Shown here: one piece after another, positions 31,964-43,369 of the stretch
Layout of the letters: every line of letters starts with the position of its first letter
Numbering within the stretch: position 1 is the first letter of the stretch
Source of the DNA: Azorinus chamasolen
Lineage: Eukaryota > Mollusca > Bivalvia > Cardiida > Solecurtidae
Length of the DNA stretch: 64,000 nt
Direction of reading: 5' to 3'
Assembly (NCBI GenBank): GCA_963576725.1
Contig: OY755241.1
Span: 80,790,153-80,854,152 of the forward strand
Made by a program: the position numbers and the translations under genes
Notes under the pieces: model-generated
What the model was told of the DNA's origin: nothing
Database searches by the model: none
What the model saw: the letters and a program-made list of their open reading frames with translations, nothing else

Positions 31964-34072
31964 CACCAGAGCACAAAGTGCTCAGGGTGAGCTTTTGTGA
32001 TCGCCTGGTGTCCGTCGTCTGTCGGCGCGCGTCGTGCGTCGTTATTCGTCAACAATTTGAACCTTTAAAATTCTTCTCCTCTGAATCTACAGGGGTCTTT
32101 AAGCTTTCATCTTCGGCACATAGCATCATCTGTAGGTCCTCTACAAAAGTTACATAAATTATGTCTCTGGGGTCAAAATTGGCTCCGCCCCAGGGGTGCA
32201 TTGTTTTATATAGAAACATATAGTGAAAACTAAATCTGCAAAAATGAGGACGGCCATAACATTTTATTGAATAAGATATTCACTTCATTTTTTAGCTCGT
32301 CTGTTTCGAAGAAACCAGGAGCTATTATTGTAACTCTGCAACCATGTTGTTGTTGTTGTCATTGTCGTCGTTGTCGTCTGAAATCTTAACATTGACCATA
32401 ACTTCTTCAATTTTTCATTTGCAACCTTCATTTTTGGCTCGTCCGTTTCGAAGAAATCACGAGCTATTGTTGTAACTTGGGCATCCGCGTCGATTTTGTC
32501 GTTGTCCTCCGAAATCTTAACATTGACCATAACTCGAAAAGTATAAGAGGTATCAACATGAAACTTCATACGTTAGTAGATCTCATTGAAGGGAAGGCCC
32601 CTACATAAGAACCATAAATTTTGGAGTTATTGCCCTTTATATTTTTTGACAATGACGACAGACAAGCGTTTGCACCCGCTTGCGGTGCTCTTGTTGGTAT
32701 GCATGTTCATCTTGACAAGGCCTATCCACACATACCTAAATGATAACAGACGAGCATTCGCATCCGCTTGCGGTGCTCTTGCCATGGAGAAATGATTCTA
32801 AACGACTTGGCATAGAATCTTCAAACTTGCTGTGGTGGTTGGTCATGACAAGTAGATGACCTATTATTTTGTGGTCACTAGGTCAAAGGTCAAGGTCACA
32901 ATGACCTAAAATGGTGAAATAGTTTCCAATCAATAACTGCTCAAGGGTTTGGCTTGGGATCTTCAAACTTGCTGTGGTGGTTGGTCATGACCACTAGATG
33001 ACCCCTAATGTTTTTGAGGTCATAGGTCAAGGTCACCATGACTTTAACTGGTTAAATGGTTTCCGATCAATAACTGCCCAAGGGTTTAGCATAGAATCTT
33101 TAAACTTGCTGTGGTGGTTGGTCATGACCACTGGATGACCCCTATTGTCTTTGAGGTCACTAGGTCAAAGGTCAAGGTCACAATGGTTTCTGATCAATAA
33201 CTGCTCGAGGGTTTGGCTTAGAATCTTCAGATTTCCTTAGGTGGTTGGTCATGACAACTAGATGAGCCCTGTTGTTTTGTAGCTCACTAGGTCAAAGGTC
33301 AAGGTCACCATGACCTTAACTTGTGAAATGTTTTCAGATCAATAAATGATCAGTGGTTTGGCTTAGGATCTTCAAACTTGCTGCGGTAGTTTGTCATGAC
33401 CACTAGATGACCCCTATTGTATTTTAAGGTCACTAGGTCAAAGGTCAAGGTCACTTTGACTTTAACTGGTAAAATGGTTTCTGATCCATAACTGCTCAAG
33501 GGTTTGACTTAAGATCTTCAAATTTGCTTAGGTCATGTGAACTAGATGAGCCTGTTGTTTTTGAGGTCACTAGGTCAAAGGTCAAAATGACTACAAAAGT
33601 TATGTAAATTATGGCCCCTGGGTCAAAATTGGTCCAGCCCCAGGGGTGGGCAGTTTTCGATAGAAACAAATAGTGAAATCTTTTAAAATCTCCTTCTCTG
33701 AAACTAGAAGGCTAGCAGCTTTCATATTTGGCACATAGCATCATGTTCAGGTCGTCTACAAAAGTTATATAAATTATGACCCTTGGGTCAAAATTGGCCC
33801 TGCCACAGGGGTGGGCAGTTTTCAATAGAAACATATCGAGAAAACTTTGAAAATCTTCTTCTCTGAAACTGGAAGATTAATCTCAGCTTCATATTTGGCT
33901 TATAGCATCATATTCAGGTCCCCTACAAGTTTTGACTTAATTATTCCTCTGGGGTCAAAATTGGCCCGTCCCAGGGCCGGCTAGTTTTCTATAGAAACAT
34001 ATAGCGAAAACTTTGAAAATCTTCTCTGATTGTCTGGTGAGCGCTTCAGGGCCATTCTGGCCCTCTTGTTTT
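31964..34072 (+). mobile_element. Hairpin-ended element with AGGTCA-rich tandem array
   Basis: Starts TTTTAGCTCACCAGAGCAC with an AGCTCACC/GGTGAGCT hairpin, and ends CAGGGCCATTCTGGCCCTC TTGTT. The interior has units of about 145-150 bp with GATCAATAACTGCTCAAGGG, GTGGTTGGTCATGACCAC and GGTCACTAGGTCAAAGGTCA. A second hairpin-ended element (GCTCGTCTGTTTCGAAGAAA ... CACCCGCTTGCGGTGCTC) is nested near 32290-32800. Confidence 0.65.
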
Positions 34073-34189
34073 CTGTTAAAAGGATATCAATAAAACTTCC
34101 CACACATATTTTATTGAACAAAATCAGAAGCTGAGTTGATTTTGCACTTCACCTAAATCTGCAAAAATGAGGATGGCGATAACATTTTA

Positions 34190-35945
34190 TTGAATAAGAT
34201 ATTCACTTCATTTTTTAGCTTATCTGTTTCAAAGAAACCAGGAGCTATTATCGTAACTCTAAATGATAACAGACGAGCATTCGCACCCGCTTGCGGTGCT
34301 CTTGTTATACCACCCTTTTGAAAAAATGGAGGTATATTGCTTTGCACATATCGGTTGGTCGGTAGATCGATGGTTTCCGAACAATAACTAGTAAACGACT
34401 TGGCATAGAATCTTCAAACTTGCTGTGGTGGTTGGTCATGACCACTAGATGACCCCTATTGTTTTTGAGGTCATAGGTCAAGGTCACCATGACTTCAACT
34501 GGTTAAATGGTTTCCGATCAATAACTGCTCAAGGGTTTAGCTTAGGATCTTCAAACTTGCTGTGGTGGTTGGTCATGACCTGGATGACCCCTTTTGTTGT
34601 TTAAGGTCACTAGGTCAAAGGTCAAGGTCACTATGACTTTAACTGGTTAAATGGTTTCCGATCAATAACTGCTCAAGGGTTTAGCATAGAATCTTCAAAC
34701 TTGCTGTGGTCATTGGTCATGACCCCTATTGTTTTTGAGGTCACTAGGTCAAGGTCACCATGACCTTAACTGGTAAAATGGTTTCTGATCAATAACTGCT
34801 CAAGGGTTTGGCTTAGAATCTTCAGATTTCTTTAGGTGATTGGTCATGACAACCAGATGAGCCCTGTTGTTTTTTAGCTCACTAGGTCAAAGGTCAAGGT
34901 CACCATGACCTTAACTTGTGAAATGTTTTCAGATCAATAAATGATCAGTGGTTTGGCTTAGGATCTTCAAACTTGCTGCAGTAGTTGGTCATGACCACTA
35001 GATGACCCCTTTTGTTGTTTAAGGTCACTAGGTCAAAGTCAAGGTCACTTTGACTTTAACTGGTAAAATGGTTTCTGATCCATAACTGCTCAAGCGTTTG
35101 ACTTAAGATCTTCAAATTTGCTTAGGTGGTTGGTCATGACAACTAGATGAGCACTGTTTTTGAGGTCACTAGGTCAAAGGTCAATGTCACCATGACCTTT
35201 ACTGGTGAAATGGTTTGCGATCAATAACTGCTCAAGGGCTTGGCTTAGGATCTTCTAACTTGCTGTGGTGGTTGGTAAAGACAACTAGATGAGCCCTGTT
35301 GTTTTTGAGATCAATAGGTCAAAGGTCAAGGTCACCATGACCTTAAATGGTGAAATGGTCTGTGATCAATAACTGCTCAAAGGTTTGGCTTAGGATCTTC
35401 AAACTTGCTGTGGTGGTTGGTCATGACCACTAGATGACCCCTTTTGTTTTTTAGGTCCCTAGGTCAAAGGTCAAGGTCACCATGACCTTAACTGGTAAAA
35501 TAGTTTCCAATCAATAACTACTCAAGGGTTTGGCTTAGGATCTTCAAACCTGCTGTGGTAGTTGGTCATGACAACTAGATGACCCCGATTGATTTTGACG
35601 TCACTAGGTCAAAGGTCAAGGTCATCATGACCTTAATTTATGAAATGGTTTTCAATTAATAACTGCTCAATGGTTTGGTTTGGGATCTTCAAACTTGCTG
35701 TGGTAGTTGGTTGTGAACACTAGATGACACCTATAGTTGTTGAGGTCACTAGGTCAAAGGTCAAGGTTTCCATGACCTTAACTTGTGAAATATTTTCAGA
35801 TCAATAAATGATCAGTGGTTTGGCTTAGGATCTTCAAAGTTGCTAAGGTGATTAGTCATGACCACTAGATGACCTCTATAGTTGAGGTCACTAGATCAAA
35901 GGTCAGGGGATCTGGGGATATACATGTTTTACAAACATGTCTTGT
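34190..35945 (+). repeat. Second AGGTCA-rich tandem array
   Basis: After a short hairpin-ended piece (34195-34310, ending CACCCGCTTGCGGTGCTC) about eleven units of 140-150 bp follow, the same family as 31964-34072. The array ends at about 35910 in GATCAAAGGTCAGGGGATC. Six units contain the perfect 15-bp palindrome listed separately or near matches. Confidence 0.75.
34897..34911. promoter_or_regulatory. Perfect IR3 nuclear-receptor motif (one of six)
   Basis: AGGTCACCATGACCT, two AGGTCA half sites inverted with 3-bp spacing, the optimal estrogen-response-element form. Identical or equivalent copies lie at 33302-33316, 34752-34766, 35329-35343, 35474-35488 and 35619-35633 (spacer TCA in the last). 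Direct repeats of AGGTCA lie just upstream of most. Whether they are bound is unknown. Confidence 0.55.
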
Positions 35946-36059
35946 TTTATATAATATCACTTTCAGATCTGAAGTACAATTTAGAAAATGTCAACACTTA
36001 TAAGGCATAGAAAGTTTGAAAATAGGCGTATCATGTACCATACGTGGTACTTGTTTTTG

Positions 36060-36268
36060 CTTTGACAAATCTATATCATGTCAAAAGCAAAGAGAACAGA
36101 CGATGATCAGTCAACTCAAAGATTGGAGCCTTCTGATCTGAGTCTACTGTATTTGTAAATGTGTGAAAAAATGTTGCTATGGAACAAATGCTCAATTTAT
36201 CGCAATTGTTCAAAGAATTGACCTTTACAGAGGCGTAGAAAGGCATATTTATGGATGAAAGGGTTAAT
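36060..36268. mobile_element. Mosaic of families A and B
   Basis: 36085-36160 is an A-type core (AGAGAACAGACGATGATCAG / CTGATCTGAGTCTACTG). It passes into the right half of B (GGAACAAATGCTCAATTTAT, GACCTTTACAGAGGCG) and ends ATGAAAGGGTTAA. Confidence 0.5.
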
Positions 36269-36450
36269 AAATGTTCATAAACTAAATAGTCAGAAGTGAT
36301 TATAGAATTTCATATACATGGACTAGGCTAGTATATGCTTGAATTATAAATATTTTTCAGTATGGATACTGATGATTGGTTTGGGGATGTATGCCAAATG
36401 ATAGATGATGCATAACCATCTGACAGCAATGCAGTTATATACATTTTAAG

Positions 36451-36535
36451 GTGTTTGACAGCACAACTAATTTACAGCAAGGGGATGAAATTGTTTACGC
36501 TTATGATGATGCAAGCCACATGGTGGAGAAGAAAG
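36451..36535 (+). CDS. Candidate exon, unidentified (phase 0 to 1)
   Basis: An open stretch between TACATTTTAAG and donor AAAG/GTAAAT, 85 nt. It reads VFDSTTNLQQGDEIVYAYDD, then ASHMVEKK, and stops two codons into the intron, as expected at a real exon end. The composition is protein-like, but I do not recognise a family. Its entry phase fits the TAF1-like exon upstream and its exit phase fits the candidate at 44620. No repeat family seen elsewhere in the window covers it. Confidence 0.35.
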
Positions 36536-36539
36536 GTAA

Positions 36540-37030
36540 ATAATTATACAATTTTACCATAGCATTTCTCTCATTTGCATTTCTTAAAGAATCTGGATCT
36601 GTGTAGAACTGGTTGTGATGGCACCCGAAGGAAAATTCTTTAAACATCTCCAAAACAGTGGCCAGAACTGAAAGATATTTGACAGAAAAACTCTTCCTGT
36701 GACGCTTTCCAAAACAGTTTGTCCAATTGGAATGGTATTTTGAAGGAGTAGTTGCCTCATGACCCTTTATCAAAATTTGCTTTAGTTATGCTGATACATA
36801 CCAGGGACCGGGCTAAACTTAGAAAACTAAAATTCTTCTCAAAAACTGGTGGTTCAGTTTGAATGGTATTTCGTAGGAATAGCGTTTTATAATCTCTCTA
36901 CCAAAATTACTAAAATCAAGTACCACAAAAGGTAAGATTTGTCCTTCAAATCTATACATCGGTCTACCTAAGCCTTATGTCGCATTTTGAGTATATACAT
37001 TGGTATGTGCATTTGGATTTTTCATGTAAG
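36540..37030. other. No gene recognised
   Basis: Two or three weakly similar stretches (AATTGGAATGGTATTTTGAAGG at 36724 and AGTTTGAATGGTATTTCGTAGG at 36856) suggest a degenerate tandem repeat of about 130 bp. No exon. Confidence 0.3.
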
Positions 37031-37044
37031 GAAGCATTTAAGCT

Positions 37045-37240
37045 GGCTCGAGATAGGTCGGTGGTTCTACCCGGATGTTCTGTGCTCGAAACAATGCAAT
37101 CTGTTCTGTGCGCAGAGAACCTCTGGGGTCTGGGAACCTCTGGGGTCTTCCTCCACCTGTTATTAGCTGAACATCATGATATGACTGAAATACTGTTAAA
37201 GCGGTGTAAAACCTGATAAAACCAAACCAAACTTTATGTT
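37045..37240 (+). mobile_element. SINE fragment
   Basis: GGCTCGAGATAGGTCGGTGG is a weakened tRNA-like head; the tail ACTGAAATACTGTTAAAGCG followed by GTGTAAAACC is shared with the SINE at 37848. A GGGAACCTCTGGGGTC doublet is internal. Confidence 0.55.
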
Positions 37241-37479
37241 GCACATTCAATATATACATTGGTCTACCTAATCCTTACGTCATACTTTGAATATATACGT
37301 CGGTCCACCTAATCCATACGTTTTCCTTAAAATATATACATCTGGCATAAACGAATGTTTTGGATATGGCACAAACTGTAGAATCTATATTTAGTCTATA
37401 AACAAACAAAGCGGACTCTTTCAGATTTGTCCTACTGAAGCTGTCTGATATTTGTCTACTCTGTACTATGCAAAGGCGT

Positions 37480-37726
37480 TTAACCCTTTACACCATAAAC
37501 ATGCCTTTCTTCGACTTTGCAAACCGGGGAGACCCAGATCAGATGGCTCGTATAGGAGCTGGTTGATCAACATCTGTTCTGTTTGCTAGATGATATAATT
37601 TAGATATGATTCTACATTTTCAACCATATCAAAAACTTCATGTGTCTTTGTGCTATTATAACAAATTGATCTAATTAATATTCATGATGTCATTATTTCT
37701 TATATGAATATTCATTGAGGAAAGGG
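37480..37726. mobile_element. MITE family A, nearly complete
   Basis: TTAA at 37480-37483, then CCCTTTACACCATAAACATG; core GCAAACCGGGGAGACCCAG; tail ATCTAATTAATATTCATG, an intact TTAA target in the same position where another A copy (39314) carries a nested insertion; end GAGGAAAGGG with the final TTAA mutated. Confidence 0.7.
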
Positions 37727-37847
37727 TAAAAGGCTTATCTAAGAGGTAAATGATTAAGGACAGAACACTAAAATATAATGTTTTGGTGACCCTAACAAAC
37801 AGTTTGGATCTGGATAGGTTTTATCTTTCAAATCTATACACCGGTCA

Positions 37848-38148
37848 CGTGACTCGGTGGTAGAGCGTCCGCCTGCCGTACGGAAGGTCGTGGGTTCAAT
37901 CCCTGGCCGCGACAGACCTAAAGTAATTTAAAGTTTGAACTAGTAGCTCCCCTGTCTACAATTGACATTAAAGGGGTAGTTCTAGGACTGGTCAGCTCGG
38001 TGTCAGGATGTGACTGGGTGGGTGCCTTGCCATGTGCCCGTGGCAGGGGCATTCCAGTGATGCAGCATTATAACTTGTCTCAAGCGAGTACAGTCTGCAA
38101 ATAACTGAAATACTGTTGGTCGGATGTAAAACCCAACTCACTCACTCA
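37848..38148 (+). mobile_element. tRNA-derived SINE
   Basis: Head 37848-37916 folds roughly as a tRNA: A-box-like TGACTCGGTGGTAGAGCG, anticodon loop CTGCCGT (GCC, Gly), B-box GGGTTCAATCCC. The body includes GGTCAGCTCGGTGTCAGG; the tail is ACTGAAATACTGTTGGTCGG, GTAAAACCCAACTCACTCAC. Acceptor-stem mismatches show it is not a working tRNA gene. Confidence 0.75.
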
Positions 38149-38149
38149 A

Positions 38150-39310
38150 ATCTATACATCAGTCTACCTCAGCCTTATTTCACACTTTCAGTATATACAT
38201 GGGTCTACCTAATCCTTACGTCGTACTATGTATATATACATCAGTCCACCTAATCCATATGTGGTCCTTAAAATATATACATCTGGCATATAAACACAGA
38301 ATGTTTTTGCCGTAGCAGGAACTGCAGAATCAAGTTTAGTCTATAAGCAAAGCAGACCCTATCAGATTGATTCTACAGAAGCTGTCTGATCTTTGTCTGC
38401 CCTGTATATAAATGCGCTTAAAGACGTTAAACAGTTTAGATCTGGGTAAGATGCTGAGTAACTTGACTGCCCTAATCCGAAGGTTTTTGGAAAGAAGCGC
38501 AAAATTGATGCAGAGGATAATTGTGCATTGTCTTAGAAGGGTTAACGCATAACTCAATGAATATTCATGTAAGAAATAGTGACATCATGAATATTAAATA
38601 AATTACTTTTTTAATGACACAAGTCATGGACAAGGGAATGTTTGGCCATAGGATCATATCTATATCATTTTAAAAGCAAATAGAGCAGACCCTGATCAAG
38701 CAGCTCTTACAGGAATCATCTGATCTGTGTCTACTCTGTTTGCAAGGTGTAGATTAAAGGGATAATACAATAAAATTTGGTCATGGCAGAAACTATAGAA
38801 TCAGATATATATTACTCTACAAGCAAACTGATCGGATCCAGATCAGACTGCTCCTTCTGACATTAAAAGGGCTATTTACCAGCTGATTTTCTATGATGGC
38901 TTAGGTACACAGGATTATTTGGTATTGGTAGAAACTGCGGAATCAGATCTATTGTATGACCGTAAGCAAGATGTCTCATATGGGTCTACTGTGTTTGCAA
39001 AGGTGTGAAAAACATGTTTATATGAGGGAAAGGTTTATAGATTGAATTAGAACACCGATTGGTACCAGTTGTTTATATGAGGGAAATGGTTAAAGAATGA
39101 ATACATTACTGTTGTGTCACAGATTAATACCAGTCTTAAATAAGACATGAACAGAAGCCCAGACGCGATATAAGTGAATTAAAGTAGTTTCAATAATATC
39201 TACTTTATTTCTCCACCAAAACCTATGTTGGGATCACCATTTAAGTGTCAGCCCTTACAGACAGTTCTAAACATAGAGTTTGGTGTAGAAATATATATAC
39301 ATGTATCAGT
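38150..39310. repeat. Degraded family A MITEs and a family G hairpin
   Basis: A-type hairpins at 38345-38410, 38670-38750 (AGAGCAGACCCTGATCAAGC / CTGATCTGTGTCTACTCTG) and 38815-39010. 39205-39290 is a G-type core (TTTCTCCACCAAAACCTATG ... ATAGAGTTTGGTGTAGAAAT). 37260-37340 and 38150-38290 share a local duplicate (CTACCTAATCCTTACGTC). Confidence 0.5.
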
Positions 39311-39313
39311 ACT

Positions 39314-39717
39314 TTAACCCTTATCCAATAGTTATGCCTTTCTACACATTTGCAAACAGAGTAGATCCAGACCTTCAGGAACAATCTGATCAGGGTCTGC
39401 TCCGTTTGCTTGTGACATAATATTGGTATGATTATACAGATTATGCCTTGGTGAAAAATTCCGGTCTCCTTGTGCTATTATAACAACTCGATCAAATTAA
39501 CCCATTCGCTGATAGGCTACTTTTAGACCCAACCTCTTTGAATAGATCTACTAGAAAAATTATTTTTTAGAATTCATACGGAACAAATGCTCTATTTATC
39601 ACAATTGTTTCAATAAGTGGCTTTTGCAGAGGCATCAACAGGTGTCAACATAAGAAATGGGTTAATATTCATGACATCATTATTTCTTACGTGAATATTC
39701 ATGGAGTAAAGGGTTAA
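39314..39717. mobile_element. MITE family A containing a nested family B
   Basis: Outer TTAA at 39314-39317 and 39714-39717 with CCCTTATCCAATAG and GAGTAAAGGG ends; core GCAAACAGAGTAGATCC / CAGGGTCTGCTCCGTTTGC. At the internal AAATTAATATTCATG site a B element lies between TTAA 39497-39500 and 39662-39665. Removing one TTAA plus the insert restores the A consensus seen at 37672. Confidence 0.82.
39497..39665. mobile_element. Nested MITE family B (shortened)
   Basis: Begins CCCATTCGCTGATAGGC and ends ATAAGAAATGGG between duplicated TTAA. The left half of its palindrome is deleted; only GGAACAAATGCTCTATTTATC remains of the core. Confidence 0.75.
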
Positions 39718-40049
39718 ATATACAAATCTATCTAAAACTGTGCATTTAAAGATGCAGTCTATTAAAATATGCTAGGTTAAACATGTTTTAGCTAGACAGA
39801 TTAACTCTTTGCATTCGAAGTTATTGCACTCTGCTTCAATTTTAAAGTTAAATTTTCTTCCAATTTTTTTGAAAAATAAATTTACAGTCCTTACAAGTTG
39901 CCATGTTACAGGTTGTATCATTTAGAGTCAAACTGTTAGCCTTTATAATAACATTTTTGCAGTTGTTTGTTGGAACAAAATGTTCTATTGCTTTAAAATG
40001 TGGTGTTTGCTTTTACTCATGTAAGAAATAATGATATCATCCATATTAA

Positions 40050-41257
40050 TTTTTAGCTCACCTGAGCAAAGCTCAAGGTGAGCTTTTGGGAGACTTGAAT
40101 GTCCTTCGTCCGTCGTGTGTCGTCAACAATGTGCTTGTGAACACTCTAGTGGGCACAATTGTAGTCTAATCTTCATGACACATGGTCAGAATGAATGTCT
40201 TGATAAAATCTCGGACAAGATCGAAAGTGGGTCAAGTGGAGTTAAAAACTAGGTCACTAGGTCAAATAGTAGGAAAACCTTGTGAACCTTCTACAGGTCA
40301 CATTTTTTGCCATATTTTCATAAAACTTGGTCAGAATGATTGTCTTGATAAAATCTCGGAGGAGTTTGAAAAATAGGTTATGTGGGGTAAAAAATTAGGT
40401 CACTAGGTCAAGCAGTAGAAAAACCTTGTGAATACTCTAGTGGTCACAATTTTAGTCCAATCTTCATGAAACTTGGTCAGAATGAATGTCTTGACAAAAT
40501 ATCGGCCAAGTTTAAAAGTGGGTCAAGTGGAGTTAAACACTAGGTCACTAGGTCAAACAGTAGAAAAACCTTGTGAACACTCTAGTAGTCACAATTTTTG
40601 TCCAATCTTCATGAAACTTAGTCATAATGATTGTCTTGATAAAATCTCAAACGAGTGTGAAAGTGGGTCATGTGGGGTTAAAAACTAGGTCACTAGGTCA
40701 AATAGTACGAAAACCTTGTAAACACTCTAGAGGTCACATTTATAGCCAAATCTTCATGAAAATTGGTCAGAATGATTGTCCTAATAAAATCTTTGACAAG
40801 TTTGAAAGTGGGTTATGTGAGGTCAAAAAGTAGGTCACTGGGTCATATCTTAGAGAAATCTAGTTTACACTCCAGTGGCCACATTTTTAACCCAGTCTTC
40901 CTCAAACTTGCTCAGAGTGTTTGTCTTGGTGATATCAAGGTTGAGTGTGATCATGGGTTGGGTGGGAATAAAAAGTAGGTCACTAGGTCAAATCTTAGAA
41001 AAATTACTTTAGAGAACACATTTTTAGCCCAATCTTCATTGGTCAGAATCATTGTCTTGATAAAATCAATATACTAAATCTTTGAAAATCTTGTTCTGCA
41101 GAACCACTGCTCATGATCCACTGCTCATGATCCAATATCAACATTGTTCATATATTGTCCCTTAGGTCAATATTGACCCTACCCATGGGCTACCTTGCAA
41201 AAATCTTAAATCTATGGTAATCAGGTGAGCGATTAAGGGCCATCTTGGCCCTCTTGT
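40050..41257 (+). mobile_element. Hairpin-ended element, 145-bp tandem units
   Basis: Starts TTTTTAGCTCACCTGAGC with CTCAAGGTGAGC hairpin; ends GGGCCATCTTGGCCCTCTTG. About six units of 145 bp (AACTTGGTCAGAATGATTGT, AGTGGGTCAAGTGGAG, CTAGGTCACTAGGTCAAA). The runs of overlapping 60-70-codon frames here are repeat shadows. Confidence 0.65.
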
Positions 41258-41440
41258 ATTAATTGTTTCAATAACACATAGACTGAGGAAATTGTGGTCT
41301 TGGCAGAAACTGTAGAATCATATCTGTTTTGTGAATAACCAAACAGAGCAGACCCTGATCAGACTGCACCTATAGGAGCCATCTGATCTTGGTCTACTCT
41401 ACTTGTGAAGGCATAGAGAGGCGTATTTCTGGAAGAAAGA
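41258..41440. repeat. Family A remnant
   Basis: CAAACAGAGCAGACCCTGATC / CATCTGATCTTGGTCTACTC at 41341-41400 with apex CACCTATAGGAG. No terminal TTAA. Confidence 0.5.
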
Positions 41441-41867
41441 GTGATATATTCTCTTTTCTGTCATACAATCTTACATAAATTGTCATATGGTAACAATAAA
41501 ATGCACAAAAAATGCACCTGTTTTTCAGCTGTTGATGAGAACTCCTCTGAATGGTCCATCAACCATATTAATAGGTGACAAACCATAGAACATGCTGGAT
41601 GAATGAATAAAGTAGAATCCAGACAGAAAAGTGAAGGAAAACTCCAGTGGGCACTACCATTCGTGTTCAAAGTCTTACCAGATAACAATGCTCTGTCTCT
41701 ACAGGCTTTCTCATCCAAGGTAAGTATTCAGAATACAGTAAAATCTAATCTATAATTTAAGTTTTAACATGAAAAAGGTCATGAATATTTATTAGCTAAA
41801 TTTTGATAATGATCTCTGTACATTGGATTGTTTGGTTATGGCAGAAATCCTAGAATCTAATCTATAA
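41441..41867. other. Weak exon-like stretch, otherwise unassigned
   Basis: The plus strand is open from about 41615 to 41720 (KLQWALPFVFKVLPDNNALS, then LQAFSSK) up to a CAAG/GTAAGT donor, but there is no convincing acceptor. I could not link its phase to the neighbouring candidate exons, so it is not called as coding. Confidence 0.2.
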
Positions 41868-43108
41868 TAATTAGCTCACCTGAGCCGAAGGCTCAGGGTG
41901 AGCTATTGTGACGCGATCCGTCCGGCGTCAGTCCACATTTTCAAACGACATCTCCTCTGAAACTGCTGACCCGATTTTAACCAAGTTTTGTCAGAAGCAT
42001 CAGTGGCTAGGGGGAACGAAATGTTCACATTATGACCCCCGGATAAAAAAATGGCCCCGCCCAAGGGCTTATCAGTTTTTCATAGGAAAATCTTTAAAAA
42101 TCTTCTTCTCTGAAACTGATAGGCCTAGATCTTTGATATTTGGTATGTAGCATGATCTTATGGTCCTCTACAAAGATTGTTCAAATTGTGATCCCCAGAC
42201 CAAAAATGGCCCCTCCCAAGGGCTTATCAGTTTTTCATAGGAAAATCTTTAAAAAAGCATGATCTTATGGTCCTCTACAAAGATTGTTCAAATTATGAGC
42301 CCCGGGCCAAAATGGCCCCGCCCATAGGCTTATCAGTTTTTCATATTAAAATCTTTAAAAATCTTCTACTCTGAAAATGTAAGGCCTAGACCTTTGATAT
42401 TTGGTATGTAGCATGACCTTATGGTCCTCTACAAAGATTGTTCAAATTGTGATCCCCGGACCAAAAATGGCCTCGCCCAAGGGCTTATCAGTTTTTCATA
42501 GGAAACTCATTAAAAAATATTCTCCTCGGAAACTGTAAGGCCTAGACCTTTGATATTTGGTATGTAGCATGATCAAATGGTCCTCTACAAAGATCGTTCA
42601 AATTATGACCCCTGGGCCAAAAATGACCCCGCCCAAGTGCTTATCAGTTTTTCATAGGAAAATCTTTAAAACTCTTCTTCTCTGAAACTGTAAGGCCTAG
42701 ACCTTTGATATTTGGTATGTAGCATGATCTATTATCCTCTACAAAGATTTTCAAACTGTGATCCCCGGACCAAAATGGCATCGCCCAAGGGCTTATCAGT
42801 TTTTCATAAGAAAATCTTTAAAAATCTTCTGAAACTGTAAGGCCTAGACCTTTGATGTTTCGTATGTAACATAAACATGATCTAATGGTCCTCTATAAAT
42901 ATGTAGCTTTGGCTTGTGGCCCTCTGACAAGAATGTTCACTGACCACTTGGCGAAACTTGGCCCTGCCTTGGGGCTTACCAGGTTTTCATAGGACAAGTA
43001 TGAAATATTATTTTTCTCTGAAACCATAAGGCTTTGCCTTGTTGTTCTCTACCAAGGTGTACAAGGTTATCTCAAGTGATCGCTTCAGGGCCTCATGACC
43101 CTCTTGTT
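41868..43108 (+). mobile_element. Hairpin-ended element, ~140-bp tandem units of another type
   Basis: Starts ATTAGCTCACCTGAGCCGA with a CTCAGGGTGAGCT hairpin; ends GCTTCAGGGCCTCATGACCC then TCTTGTT. Six to seven units with TTATCAGTTTTTCATAGGAA, TAAGGCCTAGACCTTTGATA and GTCCTCTACAAAGATTGTTC. The ends are homologous to the 31964 and 40050 elements; the inner array is not. Confidence 0.65.
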
Positions 43109-43369
43109 TTATAATGATGAATGCTTGTATCATGAAATATTGAAGTATTGCAAATTGAATGGTACATGTTTCAAAAATACTAGTTGCCATGGTAATTGAA
43201 TTGTGGACTCCCGATTGGTTAAAATTTAGACCTTGTTTGACCAAATTTAGAAGTTGTTTGATTTTGCTGAAAAATTGTATGTCAGGATGTTTTGGTATTC
43301 ATAATTGATTGGTAGGTGGTTTCATAATATTGGCTGCCATGGTAATTGATCGGTCGAAATTAAAATGAT

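Noticed and set aside
37848..37916. Functional tRNA-Gly gene.
   Set aside because: At least two acceptor-stem mismatches, an imperfect T stem, and a SINE body and tail attached.
40182..40978. Chain of overlapping 64-71-codon frames that look like a repeated protein.
   Set aside because: They are translations of a ~145-bp tandem unit inside a hairpin-ended element; frames shift between units and no splice or start context supports them.
41461..41718. Coding exon on either strand.
   Set aside because: A donor is present on the plus strand but there is no convincing acceptor, and neither peptide was recognised.
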